Part shown: in pieces, positions 25,009 to 33,480 of the stretch | Layout: the number at the start of each line of letters is the position of its first letter | Numbering within the stretch: the stretch's first letter is position 1 | Assembly (NCBI GenBank): GCA_964570935.1 | Contig: CAZMZP010000020.1 | Location: 1 to 58,076, forward strand | From: JAFGJU01 sp964570935 | Lineage (GTDB): Bacteria > Eisenbacteria > RBG-16-71-46 > JAFGJU01 | DNA: 58,076 bases | Direction: 5' to 3' | The notes under the pieces: generated by a model | Seen by the model: the letters and a program-made list of their open reading frames with translations, nothing else | The model's database searches: none | What the model was told of the DNA's origin: nothing | Program-made: the position numbers and the translations under genes

Positions 25009-25908
25009 ATGAACCCCTATTCCGCCAGACAATTTCTCCGGGCCGGCGACTTCAGGCCCAGCAAGAAACTCGGGCAGAACTTCCTGGTAGACGAAAACGT
25101 GGCCAGGAAGCTGATACGGCTTCTAGAGCCGCACGAGAACGAAGTGTTCCTTGAGATCGGCGCGGGCGCCGGCGCGCTCACCCTGCCGCTGGCTCGAAAG
25201 GGAGTCAGGGTGCTGGCGGTCGAGATAGACAGGCGGCTTGCCAAGATCCTCAGGGCCGGACTCAAGGAATTCCCGAACGTGGAGGTGCTGGAAAAGGACG
25301 TCCTCCGCCTCGACGTTCCGCGGCTCGCCGCCGGGGCCCTGACACGCGACGGAGAGAAACCGGACCGGCTCCAGGTCCTGGGAAACCTGCCCTACAGCAT
25401 CACCACGCAGATACTGCTCTTCCTGATGCGGAACCGGATGCACTTCGGAAGGGCCCTGCTTACTGTCCAGAAGGAATACGCGGAGCGCCTGCTGGCTAAG
25501 ACCCGAACCCGGCAGTACGGTTCCATAACTGTGCTGGTGCGGTTTTACGCGGAAGTCGAAAGCGTGATGACCGTGTCCCCGCGCTGTTTCTTCCCCGCGC
25601 CGGAGGTGAGCTCGTCTGTGCTCAGGGTGACGTTCCGGGAAGAACCGGCTGTCCGGGTCAAGGACGAGGCCGCCTTCGTCAACGTGGTCCGCGCGTCTTT
25701 CTCTCACAGGAGAAAGATGGTGTTGAATAGTATTGCGGAACGCTTTGATTTAGAGAAGAATAGCGCTGCCTCGCTCTTCCGGCTGGCCGGCGTGGACGGC
25801 ACGAAGAGAGCGGAACAGCTGGAATTGCAGGAACTGGCCAGGATTGCGGATGTCTTCTATGATGAGAAGCTGGAGCCGCCTTCACCCTCAAGCCCGGACG
25901 ACGTCTAG
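25009..25908 (+). CDS. rsmA: 16S rRNA dimethyladenosine transferase RsmA (KsgA)
   Basis: A 299-residue methyltransferase: KKLGQNFLVDENVA, SAM motif LEIGAGAGALTLPLA (about residues 48-62), VEIDRRL, and the catalytic NLPY (about 126-129). A C-terminal domain with FFPAPEVSSSVLRV and FSHRRKMVLNSI completes the family pattern. It dimethylates two adjacent adenines near the 3' end of 16S rRNA. It ends the holB-ricT-metG-tatD-rsmA block. An outer-membrane protein gene starts 32 bp later on the same strand, with a weak ribosome-binding site. Confidence 0.96.
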   Translation: MNPYSARQFLRAGDFRPSKKLGQNFLVDENVARKLIRLLEPHENEVFLEIGAGAGALTLPLARKGVRVLAVEIDRRLAKILRAGLKEFPNVEVLEKDVLRLDVPRLAAGALTRDGEKPDRLQVLGNLPYSITTQILLFLMRNRMHFGRALLTVQKEYAERLLAKTRTRQYGSITVLVRFYAEVESVMTVSPRCFFPAPEVSSSVLRVTFREEPAVRVKDEAAFVNVVRASFSHRRKMVLNSIAERFDLEKNSAASLFRLAGVDGTKRAEQLELQELARIADVFYDEKLEPPSPSSPDDV

Positions 25909-25940
25909 GGGGATAGACCTCCGGGCCGCGACGTAACACC

Positions 25941-27980
25941 ATGTTCCACGCACTAGCCAGATTGGCTGATTTCAGAAGACGCGTGCTTCTTTACGCGCTC
26001 ACTTGCGGGCTGGCGCTGCTGTGCGCCTCCGCGTGGACCGCCGGCTGCTCGGCCGCCGCCTCCGGGGCCAGCAGCGACACACTGTCCGCTGCTGACGCGG
26101 CCCTGGCCTTCACAGCCGCGGTTATCTCCGACACCTCGTCCCTGGCGGACAGTCTAGGGGCGGGTCAGGACAACATCAAGACCGCCAAGAGCCCGACGCA
26201 GAGGATGGTAGATTCGCTCAAGGCCCTGGCCCGGTCCGAAGAGGCGGCCAGCCCGGTGTGGAGGGGTCCGGTCAAGTACTCGACCGACTACACGCTCAAC
26301 AGGACCACCTCCAACTGGAACCAGAGTCTGGCGTTTGAGTTCTCAGCGCGCGGGGTTTCCGTTGTCACGAGCACAAGCGGCACCATCTACGGCGACACCG
26401 AGACCAAGAGCGACAGGCGCAATGGAAACGCGCAGATGGCGATAGACTTCGCTCCCTCCGAACGCATGTCCGTAGGCCTGGACATCAACGCGACGCGCCA
26501 CACGGACAAGTTCCTCCGGAAGCGCTACGACACGGACGAGATCGGGGCCAGGGCCAGCTACTCGTGGGAGCCGTCGAAAACCCTGAGTGCGAAGGTCACC
26601 GCCACGGCCGGGTCAGTGGACGAGACCAAGCCGACGTACACGGCCAAAGGCACAACCTCCGCGCTCACTCTGGATTCCAAATACGTCTTTCCGATTCCGT
26701 GCACTCTCAAAGTGAACGCGTCCGGCCAGCTCGGGAGCAAGCGCTCGACCGATATTGCCGAGGCAGTGGCCACAAGCGACCAGGACGTGAACGAGACCAT
26801 AGACGCGGACCTGGGGTTTGTCCCCCACAAGAGCACTTCCGTGCGGCTGGGGTTCAGCAGGACCGACAAGCAGCTTCAGTACCCGCTGTTTGGCAAGCAG
26901 GAGACGTGGGGCTCCACGGGAACCGTGGTGAACGCCACTTTCGGCGTCAACATAGTAAGCGGGCTTTCTCTGTCGACCGACGCCCGGTACAGCGACACCG
27001 AGGTTGATTACGCAATAGAGAAGACGAAGGGCAGCTCCTTTCTATCGAAGTCGTCCTCCACGTCGCTGAGCGGGCTCTCTCTGCTGGGGACGAGCATCAC
27101 GTCGCGATTCGACATCGAGAACGCCTCTAGCGTCACCGGCAGCGGCAGGAACGGAGACACCAACACCAGGACCCTTTCGGGAAGGGCCGAGCGGCGCCTG
27201 AGCCCTCTCATCGCCGCCTCCGTCGTCGGCAACGTCAGTCTTGCGCAGTACTTCTTCTACGACGAGGCCAGCATTCCGGACGAGAGGGACGTGTACAAGG
27301 ACGGCGTCTCTCTCGGCGTCACGCTCGGGCGCGCCGGCTCCAGGTATTCCGGTTCCGCGACCATCAAGAGAGACATCCAGAAGATGGTCTACGTCCGCTC
27401 CAAGAACTCGGGGAACTCGAGGACCAACGAGCTTTACTCGGCGTCGGCGTCGTTCGCCTACAAGCTCGGGTCGCTCAAGTTCTCCCAGGCGGCCACGACG
27501 ACCACCGACTACACCCTGTTCCTGTTCACGGAGAGCCAGAATATCCTGTCCAGGACGACCAGCATTTCGTCGGCCATCGACACCCCGTTGGGCGGGAGCA
27601 GCAACTTCCGGCTGGCGCACACGTACAGAGTGCAGGACAACGGTTCCTACACGATGCCAGAGGGCGGAGACAGCAGGGTCTATAAGAGGTCAGGCGGGAC
27701 CGTGACCGAGGAGCTCTACCTTACGGCGGCGCACAAGCTCACTCCGGATTTGAACCTCTCTTTCGGCCAGAGGTTTCAGCAGAGCAAGACATTCAGGTTC
27801 CTGGGCGGACAAAAGAAGTGGAACGTCGGCGGGAAGGTGCTGGAGTTTCTGTCGGACGTGAGGCTCACATACGCGCTCGACGCGTTGAGCGCCATCAATT
27901 TCTCGCTTTCGAGGACCAACTCCGCGTACGGGCAGAGTTACTGGAACGCATCAGCCAGCATTTCGAGGGAGTTTTTCTAG
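25941..27980 (+). CDS. Predicted outer-membrane beta-barrel protein, unrecognised family
   Basis: A 679-residue protein not recognised as any named family. An N-terminal hydrophobic segment (about residues 15-35) ends in TAGC, which could be a signal peptide or a poor lipobox. From about residue 105 the chain is a long run of alternating short strands rich in Ser, Thr, Tyr and Asp (for example KYSTDYTLNRTTSNWNQSLA and LTYALDALSAINFSLSRTNS) and ends in aromatic REFF. This is the usual look of a TonB-less outer-membrane barrel of about 20 or more strands. A lipoprotein gene follows two bases after the stop, so the two products may work together. Confidence 0.7.
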   Translation: MFHALARLADFRRRVLLYALTCGLALLCASAWTAGCSAAASGASSDTLSAADAALAFTAAVISDTSSLADSLGAGQDNIKTAKSPTQRMVDSLKALARSEEAASPVWRGPVKYSTDYTLNRTTSNWNQSLAFEFSARGVSVVTSTSGTIYGDTETKSDRRNGNAQMAIDFAPSERMSVGLDINATRHTDKFLRKRYDTDEIGARASYSWEPSKTLSAKVTATAGSVDETKPTYTAKGTTSALTLDSKYVFPIPCTLKVNASGQLGSKRSTDIAEAVATSDQDVNETIDADLGFVPHKSTSVRLGFSRTDKQLQYPLFGKQETWGSTGTVVNATFGVNIVSGLSLSTDARYSDTEVDYAIEKTKGSSFLSKSSSTSLSGLSLLGTSITSRFDIENASSVTGSGRNGDTNTRTLSGRAERRLSPLIAASVVGNVSLAQYFFYDEASIPDERDVYKDGVSLGVTLGRAGSRYSGSATIKRDIQKMVYVRSKNSGNSRTNELYSASASFAYKLGSLKFSQAATTTTDYTLFLFTESQNILSRTTSISSAIDTPLGGSSNFRLAHTYRVQDNGSYTMPEGGDSRVYKRSGGTVTEELYLTAAHKLTPDLNLSFGQRFQQSKTFRFLGGQKKWNVGGKVLEFLSDVRLTYALDALSAINFSLSRTNSAYGQSYWNASASISREFF

Positions 27981-27982
27981 AA

Positions 27983-28579
27983 ATGAAACTCAGGCCGTTC
28001 TTGCTGTCGGTGCTGCTCGCGGGCTGCTTCTTGTGGTGCGGATGCGGCTTGTTCGACCCACGGGATCCCGAGCTGCCGGGAGGAGGCGGGGTGGCATGGA
28101 TTCCGCCGACTGAGCCCGAGACCCTGTTCGTAAACGTCAAGAACGCGATGGAGGGGAAGGTAGTCGGTAACTTCGAGAGGTGCTTCGTGGACACGGGGTT
28201 CGCCTTCCACCCCGACCCGTCGGATTCATTGGACCTGCTGTCGACTCTCCAGCGGGATGTTTATGCCGGATGGGACCTGGACGCGGAGCTGTCCGTGGCG
28301 CAGAGAATATTCGACGAGGCCAGCTCCATCAAGCTCACGCTTGCCACGCGCGACAGTCCGGTCTTCGTCAGCGCCGAAGAGCGCATCTACTACTACAAGT
28401 ACGAGCTGCAGGTGCTGTACAAAGTCGGCGGCGCGGAGATGTTCCGGGGCCTGCTGGACTACCACGTCCGCAGTGTGGGCGGCCTCTGGTACATCAACGT
28501 CTGGCTGGACAAGCGCGACCCCGACCACCCCTATCCCACATACAAAACCTGGGGTTATCTCAAAGGAACAAAGGGATAG
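27983..28579 (+). CDS. Lipoprotein 1 of a paralogous trio, NTF2-like, with C-terminal TWGYLK
   Basis: A 198-residue exported protein with a lipobox LAGC (Cys15; C19 or C21 are alternatives). After a Pro/Gly-rich linker comes PETLFVNVKNAM and CFVDTGFAFHPDPSD, which line up loosely with PENVLFNLRVIY and LFHPDTFTFWF in the next lipoprotein. The pattern recalls NTF2-like (SnoaL-type) folds; that is inference. The protein ends TWGYLKGTKG. The T/S-W-G-x-hydrophobic-K ending is shared with three other exported proteins nearby. The gene starts two bases after the barrel gene and is probably co-transcribed with it. Confidence 0.75.
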   Translation: MKLRPFLLSVLLAGCFLWCGCGLFDPRDPELPGGGGVAWIPPTEPETLFVNVKNAMEGKVVGNFERCFVDTGFAFHPDPSDSLDLLSTLQRDVYAGWDLDAELSVAQRIFDEASSIKLTLATRDSPVFVSAEERIYYYKYELQVLYKVGGAEMFRGLLDYHVRSVGGLWYINVWLDKRDPDHPYPTYKTWGYLKGTKG

Positions 28580-28704
28580 CTGCGGGGTTCAAGTCTACGG
28601 AGTGGGGAGCGGATTGCCGTGCGGCCGGGCCGCTGCCGGGACCAACTTTCACGGCCGCAGTCTATTGTGATTAAAAGCGTTATCGGCTTGACGCTTCTGA
28701 CAGT

Positions 28705-28734
28705 TTGACCCGCTGGCCCGGGTTGTGCTATAAT
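28705..28734 (+). promoter_or_regulatory. Strong sigma-70 promoter with extended -10
   Basis: -35 TTGACC (28705-28710), an 18-bp spacer ending in TGC, and a perfect -10 TATAAT (28729-28734). Transcription would start near 28741, about 50 bases before the lipoprotein 2 ATG. It is one of the best promoters in the window. Confidence 0.8.
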
Positions 28735-28792
28735 CGTCTGGACAGGATTGAGATTGGGTGTGGACGGGAACGTGTATCCGGGAGGCCTACCG

Positions 28793-29515
28793 ATGAGCCG
28801 CAGATTCTCCATCATTGCTTTGCTTGCAGCTTCTCTATTCCTGTGCCTCATGGCGGGCTGCTGGCCCTTCGACCCGCCCTCGAAGCCGGACGATGACCCG
28901 CCGACGCCGCCTCTTCTGGCACGTACGAGTCCGGAGAACGTGCTTTTCAACCTGCGCGTAATCTACGGCGACAAAGACAACATCGTGAACACCAACGAGG
29001 ACGCCCACACCTGGGCCGAGAGTTACCGGACGCTGTTCCATCCTGATACTTTCACGTTCTGGTTCATCCCGGGCGACCAACCGCCGGGCCAAGAGGAAAC
29101 ATGGTGGGGACTGAACGAGGAAGTCTTTAGCTTTGAGATGCTGCTGAAGCAGAAACCCGCGGGCGTAGTAGACGACATTACGCTGAGCTGGAACGTCAAC
29201 CCGTCCGAGCCGGACCTGAGGTTCGACCCTGACACCCAGGACCTCCTACACCCGACCTGGCGGCACATCTACGTCATAGGCATACTGCTGGACGTCATAG
29301 CGGGTGAAAACACGTATCGAGTTCCCAACGGCACGGCAGACTTCTATTTCGCGCCCGACCCGGCGAACTCCTCGCTCTGGGTCATTACCGAGTGGGTTGA
29401 CCACCAGCCCGTCGGCGGCTCTCCTCCAAGCCGCGGGATTGCTGAGTCCATAATGCCGACGACCTCTGCGCCGGAGTTTTCAAGTTGGGGCCGGATTAAG
29501 GCACTCAACCATTGA
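28793..29515 (+). CDS. Lipoprotein 2 of the trio, NTF2-like, with C-terminal SSWGRIK
   Basis: A 240-residue lipoprotein: lipobox LMAGC (Cys23), an acidic Pro-rich linker, then a domain with RTSPENVLFNLRVIYGDKDN, LFHPDTFTFWFIPGDQPPG, WWGLNEEVFSFEML, LHPTWRHIYVIGILLDVIAG and FYFAPDPANSSLWV. It is clearly paralogous to the protein encoded at 29607-30401 and more distantly to that at 27983. It ends SSWGRIKALNH. The ATG at 28793 is fixed by a GGGAGG site and the signal peptide. It has its own promoter just upstream, so it can be made separately from the barrel-lipoprotein pair. The function is unknown. Confidence 0.8.
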   Translation: MSRRFSIIALLAASLFLCLMAGCWPFDPPSKPDDDPPTPPLLARTSPENVLFNLRVIYGDKDNIVNTNEDAHTWAESYRTLFHPDTFTFWFIPGDQPPGQEETWWGLNEEVFSFEMLLKQKPAGVVDDITLSWNVNPSEPDLRFDPDTQDLLHPTWRHIYVIGILLDVIAGENTYRVPNGTADFYFAPDPANSSLWVITEWVDHQPVGGSPPSRGIAESIMPTTSAPEFSSWGRIKALNH

Positions 29516-29606
29516 CCAGCCGGGGCGCATAGGAACGGCTCGCTGACAGGATTCCAGACTTGTGTCGAATGCTGCCCCTCCAGGCAGCCCACCACGGAGG
29601 GCCGAC

Positions 29607-30401
29607 ATGACCCGCAGGCTTCCTCTGTTCGCGCAGTTCCGGCGCCACGTTCCGACAGCCGCGCCCATTTGCGCGCTCGTTATGACATTGATGCTAGGGC
29701 TTCTCCTTCCCGGCTGCTGGAATCCGTTCAGCTCGGACGACGACAAGGAAAGGCACGGCGAGAGATCTCTCCCACTTGTGCCGCGCACCAGCCCGGAGAA
29801 TGTGCTGTACGATTTCAGGTCCATCTATGCTGGCGCTGACGCGTCTGTGAAGACCGAGGCGGACACGCTCCAATGGGGCGAGTTGTACCAGTCATTGTTT
29901 CATCCCGACACCTTCACGTTCTATTTCGTTCCGGGCGACCAGCCGCCAGGGTGGCCCGATCCCCGGTGGGGCCTGACCGACGAAGTCAACAGCTTTCAGG
30001 CGCTCCTGCTATGGAAGGTCAGAGGGACAATTGACGACATCAAGCTGAGTTGGACCGTCAATCCATCCGAGCCGGATAACAGGCTTGGCGGTGGAGATCC
30101 GCCACAGCTCCTACACCCGACATGGCGGTACATATATGTGACCGGCATAGTGCTCGACGTGGTGGCGGGCATTGACACCTACCGGGCTTCTTACGTGACT
30201 GAGGATTTCTATTTTGCGCCCGACCCGGCCGACTCCACTCTGTGGGTGGTATCGGAGTGGCATGAGCACCTGTCGTACGGAGGATCTCCCCCCAGCCGCA
30301 CATCTTTGACTAGAGCGCCCCTTGCCGGGTCGAACTCAACCTGGGGTCGCATCAAGGGGCTTTTCTACCCGGGCTACGGGCTGATGGGGCCCGCGAACTG
30401 A
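29607..30401 (+). CDS. Lipoprotein 3 of the trio, NTF2-like, with C-terminal STWGRIK
   Basis: A 264-residue lipoprotein with a long signal peptide ending LPGC (Cys37). The mature part follows lipoprotein 2 closely: RTSPENVLYDFRSIYAGADA, LFHPDTFTFYFVPGDQPPG, RWGLTDEVNSFQALL, LHPTWRYIYVTGIVLDVVAG and FYFAPDPADSTLWV. This points to a tandem gene duplication. STWGRIKGLF occurs near the C-terminus but is followed by 11 further residues (YPGYGLMGPAN), so the motif is not quite terminal here. The ATG at 29607 has a GGAGG site. Function is unknown; the fold is inferred to be NTF2-like. Confidence 0.8.
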   Translation: MTRRLPLFAQFRRHVPTAAPICALVMTLMLGLLLPGCWNPFSSDDDKERHGERSLPLVPRTSPENVLYDFRSIYAGADASVKTEADTLQWGELYQSLFHPDTFTFYFVPGDQPPGWPDPRWGLTDEVNSFQALLLWKVRGTIDDIKLSWTVNPSEPDNRLGGGDPPQLLHPTWRYIYVTGIVLDVVAGIDTYRASYVTEDFYFAPDPADSTLWVVSEWHEHLSYGGSPPSRTSLTRAPLAGSNSTWGRIKGLFYPGYGLMGPAN

Positions 30402-30454
30402 AGCGTGCAGGGCCCCACCGCGCGCCTCGCCTCACCCCCGCACCTTCCCCCTCC

Positions 30455-30483
30455 TTGACACTCCCTGCTCAGGCGCTTAGTAT
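30455..30483 (+). promoter_or_regulatory. Predicted sigma-70 promoter for the deacetylase gene
   Basis: Perfect -35 TTGACA (30455-30460), a 17-bp spacer and -10 TAGTAT (30478-30483). Transcription would begin about 65 bases before the GTG start at 30556. Confidence 0.65.
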
Positions 30484-30555
30484 CTTGCCCGCACCGAAAC
30501 ACGCGGAAATCGCGAGACGACATCTTCTGATAACTCTTCTGGGGTCGGGATTTTA

Positions 30556-31731
30556 GTGGCGGCGAAACGCAGCAAGAAAGGAAAAGCGGCGGGACGATTG
30601 ATTCTCGTGGCAATCATCCTTGCCGTGGCAGTTGTGTCCGTTCTGACCCTGGTTTCTCTGCGCAACGACAGGGGAGAGCGCCTCGCGCTCAACGCCATGC
30701 GCTCCGTCCACTCGAGCGACAAGCAGCCCAACCCGTTACAGTTCGAAGACGAGCTGAAGAGGATTGCCGGGGAATTCGGCGCGCGGCCTCGCGACGTCAA
30801 GGTCACGCCGAGCTGGCGGGGCTCCGCCCAGCGCTGGACAGTACTTCTTCCCGGGAACCAGTCGCTGCTCAAGTGCAACCTGGCCGTTACGAAGGGGGTC
30901 GGCGCGGCAGGCGGCAAGGTGCTTGACGCCTACGAAGGCTCCTCCAAAGAACACGGCCGGTTTCTGACGATGAAGGTCGCGTTCGCAGAGAAGCACACCC
31001 ACACAATCACCTTCAAACGGTCTCGCGAGATGGCCCCTGCTCTGCGCGCGTCCATGGCCGTCGTCATAGACGACCTGGGCTACGGCAACGACAACCTGCT
31101 CGAGGAGTTTCTGGCGCTGGACTATCCCGTGACGTTCTCGGTCATACCAGGTTACCGCGGCTCCAGAAAGGCGCACGATGCCGTCGTGGCGCGAGGCAGG
31201 GACGTGCTCCTCCACCTTCCGATGGAGCCGCACGGCTACCCCGGAGTGGACCCGGGCAAGAACCCCATACTGGTGGACCTCTCTGAGAACGAGATAAGAG
31301 ACAGACTGGGCAAACATCTGGGGAGCCTGCCCAAGGTGTGCGGAGTGAGCAACCACATGGGCACGCTGGCCACACAGGACCCGGAAGTGATGAAGGCCGT
31401 TCTCAAGATGATCAAAGAGCGCGGGCTTTTCTTCCTGGACGGGAGGACGACCCCTCGCAGCGCCGGCAAGAAAGTGGCGGAAGAAGTCGGCGTGGTGTGC
31501 CTGGAGAACAACCTCTTCCTGGACACCGGCAAGAAAGACGAGAAGAGCATAAGGAAACTCTTCGAGAAGGCGGAGAAGATCGCCCTGGCCAAGGGCAGAG
31601 TCGTGGTCACCGGACATCTCAATCCGGGCACCCTCAAGGCGTTGAAAAACAAACTGCCCGGCCTGGACAAGAAGGGCATCAACCTGGTGCCGCTCTCCGC
31701 TTTGGCCCGGGCGCCGTCTGATGTACTATGA
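30556..31731 (+). CDS. Divergent polysaccharide deacetylase (YibQ-like)
   Basis: A 391-residue protein with one N-terminal membrane anchor (about residues 14-35), a region of unknown role, and a C-terminal divergent polysaccharide deacetylase domain from about residue 172: AVVIDDLGYGNDNLLEEFLA, YPVTFSVIPGY, VLLHLPMEPHGYP, VSNHMGTLATQD and LFFLDGRTTP. The fold is that of NodB-type deacetylases, but whether it removes acetyl groups from wall polysaccharides is unproven. The start is GTG 30556 with a weak ribosome-binding site. A good promoter lies upstream and a hairpin follows, so it looks like a single-gene unit. Confidence 0.85.
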   Translation: MAAKRSKKGKAAGRLILVAIILAVAVVSVLTLVSLRNDRGERLALNAMRSVHSSDKQPNPLQFEDELKRIAGEFGARPRDVKVTPSWRGSAQRWTVLLPGNQSLLKCNLAVTKGVGAAGGKVLDAYEGSSKEHGRFLTMKVAFAEKHTHTITFKRSREMAPALRASMAVVIDDLGYGNDNLLEEFLALDYPVTFSVIPGYRGSRKAHDAVVARGRDVLLHLPMEPHGYPGVDPGKNPILVDLSENEIRDRLGKHLGSLPKVCGVSNHMGTLATQDPEVMKAVLKMIKERGLFFLDGRTTPRSAGKKVAEEVGVVCLENNLFLDTGKKDEKSIRKLFEKAEKIALAKGRVVVTGHLNPGTLKALKNKLPGLDKKGINLVPLSALARAPSDVL

Positions 31732-31738
31732 CTCGGAC

Positions 31739-31759
31739 GCGCTCGTGAAGCACGAGCGC
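31739..31759 (+). terminator. Perfect 9-bp hairpin after the deacetylase gene, no adjacent U tract
   Basis: GCGCTCGTG (31739-31747) and CACGAGCGC (31751-31759) with loop AAG, eight bases after the stop codon. A CGTTTT run comes about 17 bases later, too far for a classical terminator. Confidence 0.5.
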
Positions 31760-31794
31760 CCGCCCGACAATCCTCGTTTTCACATGGAGGACAC

Positions 31795-32514
31795 ATGATA
31801 GAGTTGAGCGTAAACGTTGACCATGTGGCCACAGTCAGAGAAGCCCGGAAGGGGCTTGAACCCGACCCCGTCGCGGCCGCGATAGAGGCGGAAGTAGCCG
31901 GGGCGAACGGCATTACCATACATCTCAGGGAAGACAGACGGCACATACAGGACCGGGATTTACGCGTGCTCAGAGAAGTCCTCAAGACCACGCTGAATTT
32001 GGAGATGGCCGCGACGGACGAGATGATAGCCATCGCCATCGCAATCAGGCCCGACCAAGTGACGTTCGTTCCAGAGAAGCGCCAGGAGCTCACCACCGAG
32101 GGCGGGCTCGACGTCGTGAGCCTCGAGGCCGGCATACAGAAGGCGGCGTCCAGAATTCAGGAAGCCGGCATCAGGGTCAGCATCTTCATCGATCCCGACC
32201 ACGCGCAAGTTCAGGCGGCTGCCAGGGTCAAGGCCAACTGCGTCGAGATACACACCGGCCGCTACGCGGAGGTGTTCAAGACGCTGCACGAAGACCTGGA
32301 GCTGGACAAGGTCATCAACGCCGGCTTGCTGGCTGCCAAGCTGGGCATGCGCGTTCACGCGGGCCACGGCCTGGACTACCGGAACATCAGAAAGCTGGTA
32401 GAACGAAGCAGGGAAATCCAGGAAGTCAGCATCGGCCATTCCATCATCGCGCGGGCAATGTTCGTGGGCATCAGCGAAGCTGTCAGGGAGATGGTCCGGC
32501 TGCTTGGGCGGTGA
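31795..32514 (+). CDS. pdxJ: Pyridoxine 5'-phosphate synthase PdxJ
   Basis: A 239-residue TIM barrel: SVNVDHVATVREAR at the N-terminus, GITIHLREDRRHIQDRDL, NLEMAATDEM, VTFVPEKRQELTTEGGLD, CVEIHTGRYA, VHAGHGLDYRN and SIGHSIIARAMFVG. It condenses the product of PdxA with 1-deoxyxylulose 5-phosphate to give pyridoxine phosphate. Its partner pdxA is 14 kb away in this window, so the B6 genes are split. A TGGAGG site precedes the ATG. The 3' end is convergent with the TolB-like gene, with only two bases between the stops. Confidence 0.97.
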   Translation: MIELSVNVDHVATVREARKGLEPDPVAAAIEAEVAGANGITIHLREDRRHIQDRDLRVLREVLKTTLNLEMAATDEMIAIAIAIRPDQVTFVPEKRQELTTEGGLDVVSLEAGIQKAASRIQEAGIRVSIFIDPDHAQVQAAARVKANCVEIHTGRYAEVFKTLHEDLELDKVINAGLLAAKLGMRVHAGHGLDYRNIRKLVERSREIQEVSIGHSIIARAMFVGISEAVREMVRLLGR

Positions 32515-32516
32515 CG

Positions 32517-33440
32517 CTAGCGGAGCCGGGCCTTGACGCGACCCCAGGTCGTCTCCGTGGGGACTACCGGTGTGAGCGGAAGGTTCGTGGCCAGCCAGAT
32601 GTCGTCGTTGTTGTCCGACGCGTGGCGGTCAAACACCAGGCTCAGCCCATCGGGCGACCAGTTGGGAGTGCCGTCCTGGTAGCCCGAGCAGGTCACGCAC
32701 GTCGGGGTGCCCCCGGCTGCCGGCACCACCCAAATGCCCCGGTCCGGTCCATAGACACGAGAGAACGCAATCCAGTTTCCGTCCGGCGACCAGGCCGGCT
32801 CAAGATTCGTTCCCATCATCGTCGTCAGCCGGAGGGCCGCTTCTCCGGTGACCGACTGCACGTAAATCTCAAAATGGCCGGACTTGTCAGACGCGAAGGC
32901 GATTCTGCCCCCGTCCGGGGAGAATGTGGGATCGGCCTCATGAGTGAACGACCTGTCCGCCAGCAGAGCCTCCCCCCCGCCGGCCGACGACATGATCCAT
33001 ATGTCGCCCGGGTTTCCTGACGAAAAGGCGATTCTGCCCCCGTCCGGTGACCAGGTCGGGTGGCGGTCACTTCGCCGCGTCGGTTGGACAGGCGTGAGCC
33101 GGACGGGCGTCCCACCACTCGACGAGACCTTCATGAGCGCGTCCCGCGCGACGAACACGATCGTGGACCCGTCCGGCGACCACGTCGGCCAGATCGGGTC
33201 GAAGTTCCGGTCAGTGAGCTGCCAGGCCGACCGTTCGCCGAAGACTGGCATAACCCAAATCTCCCGGGTTCCGGTGAACGGGTCGTCCCTGAGGTACACT
33301 ATCTGCTGGCCGTCCGGGGAGAAGCAGGGGTCCGCCTCGGTGCTCGGACCTCTCGTAAGCCGGTTCAGTGTGACCGCGTCGGCTCCTCCGCGGGACAGCA
33401 GGATGCCGGCCAGCACAACCATACATACAAAGATACGCAC
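32517..33440 (-). CDS. Secreted TolB-like six-bladed beta-propeller (WD40/PD40 repeats) with C-terminal TTWGRVK
   Basis: A 307-residue exported protein. A signal peptide (about residues 1-22, ending ADA) is followed by six PD40 repeats, each with a W/F-SPDG core (CFSPDGQQIVY, TWSPDGSTIVF, TWSPDGGRIAF and so on), which matches one TolB propeller. It ends TTWGRVKARLR, the same short ending seen on the lipoproteins at 28.0-30.4 kb. The start is GTG 33440 with an AAAGGGGT site; a nearby ATG is out of frame. Immediately upstream on the same strand are the remains of a Ser/Thr protein kinase gene, a domain often fused to or paired with such propellers. Confidence 0.85.
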   Translation of the reverse strand: MRIFVCMVVLAGILLSRGGADAVTLNRLTRGPSTEADPCFSPDGQQIVYLRDDPFTGTREIWVMPVFGERSAWQLTDRNFDPIWPTWSPDGSTIVFVARDALMKVSSSGGTPVRLTPVQPTRRSDRHPTWSPDGGRIAFSSGNPGDIWIMSSAGGGEALLADRSFTHEADPTFSPDGGRIAFASDKSGHFEIYVQSVTGEAALRLTTMMGTNLEPAWSPDGNWIAFSRVYGPDRGIWVVPAAGGTPTCVTCSGYQDGTPNWSPDGLSLVFDRHASDNNDDIWLATNLPLTPVVPTETTWGRVKARLR

Positions 33441-33480
33441 TCATACCCCTTTCTCGGGCGTGACCCGGCGAACAACGGCG

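Noticed and set aside
28585..28610. GGTTCAAGTC-like T-arm suggesting a tRNA
   Set aside because: The flanking bases do not form the T stem, and no anticodon arm or acceptor pairing could be found.
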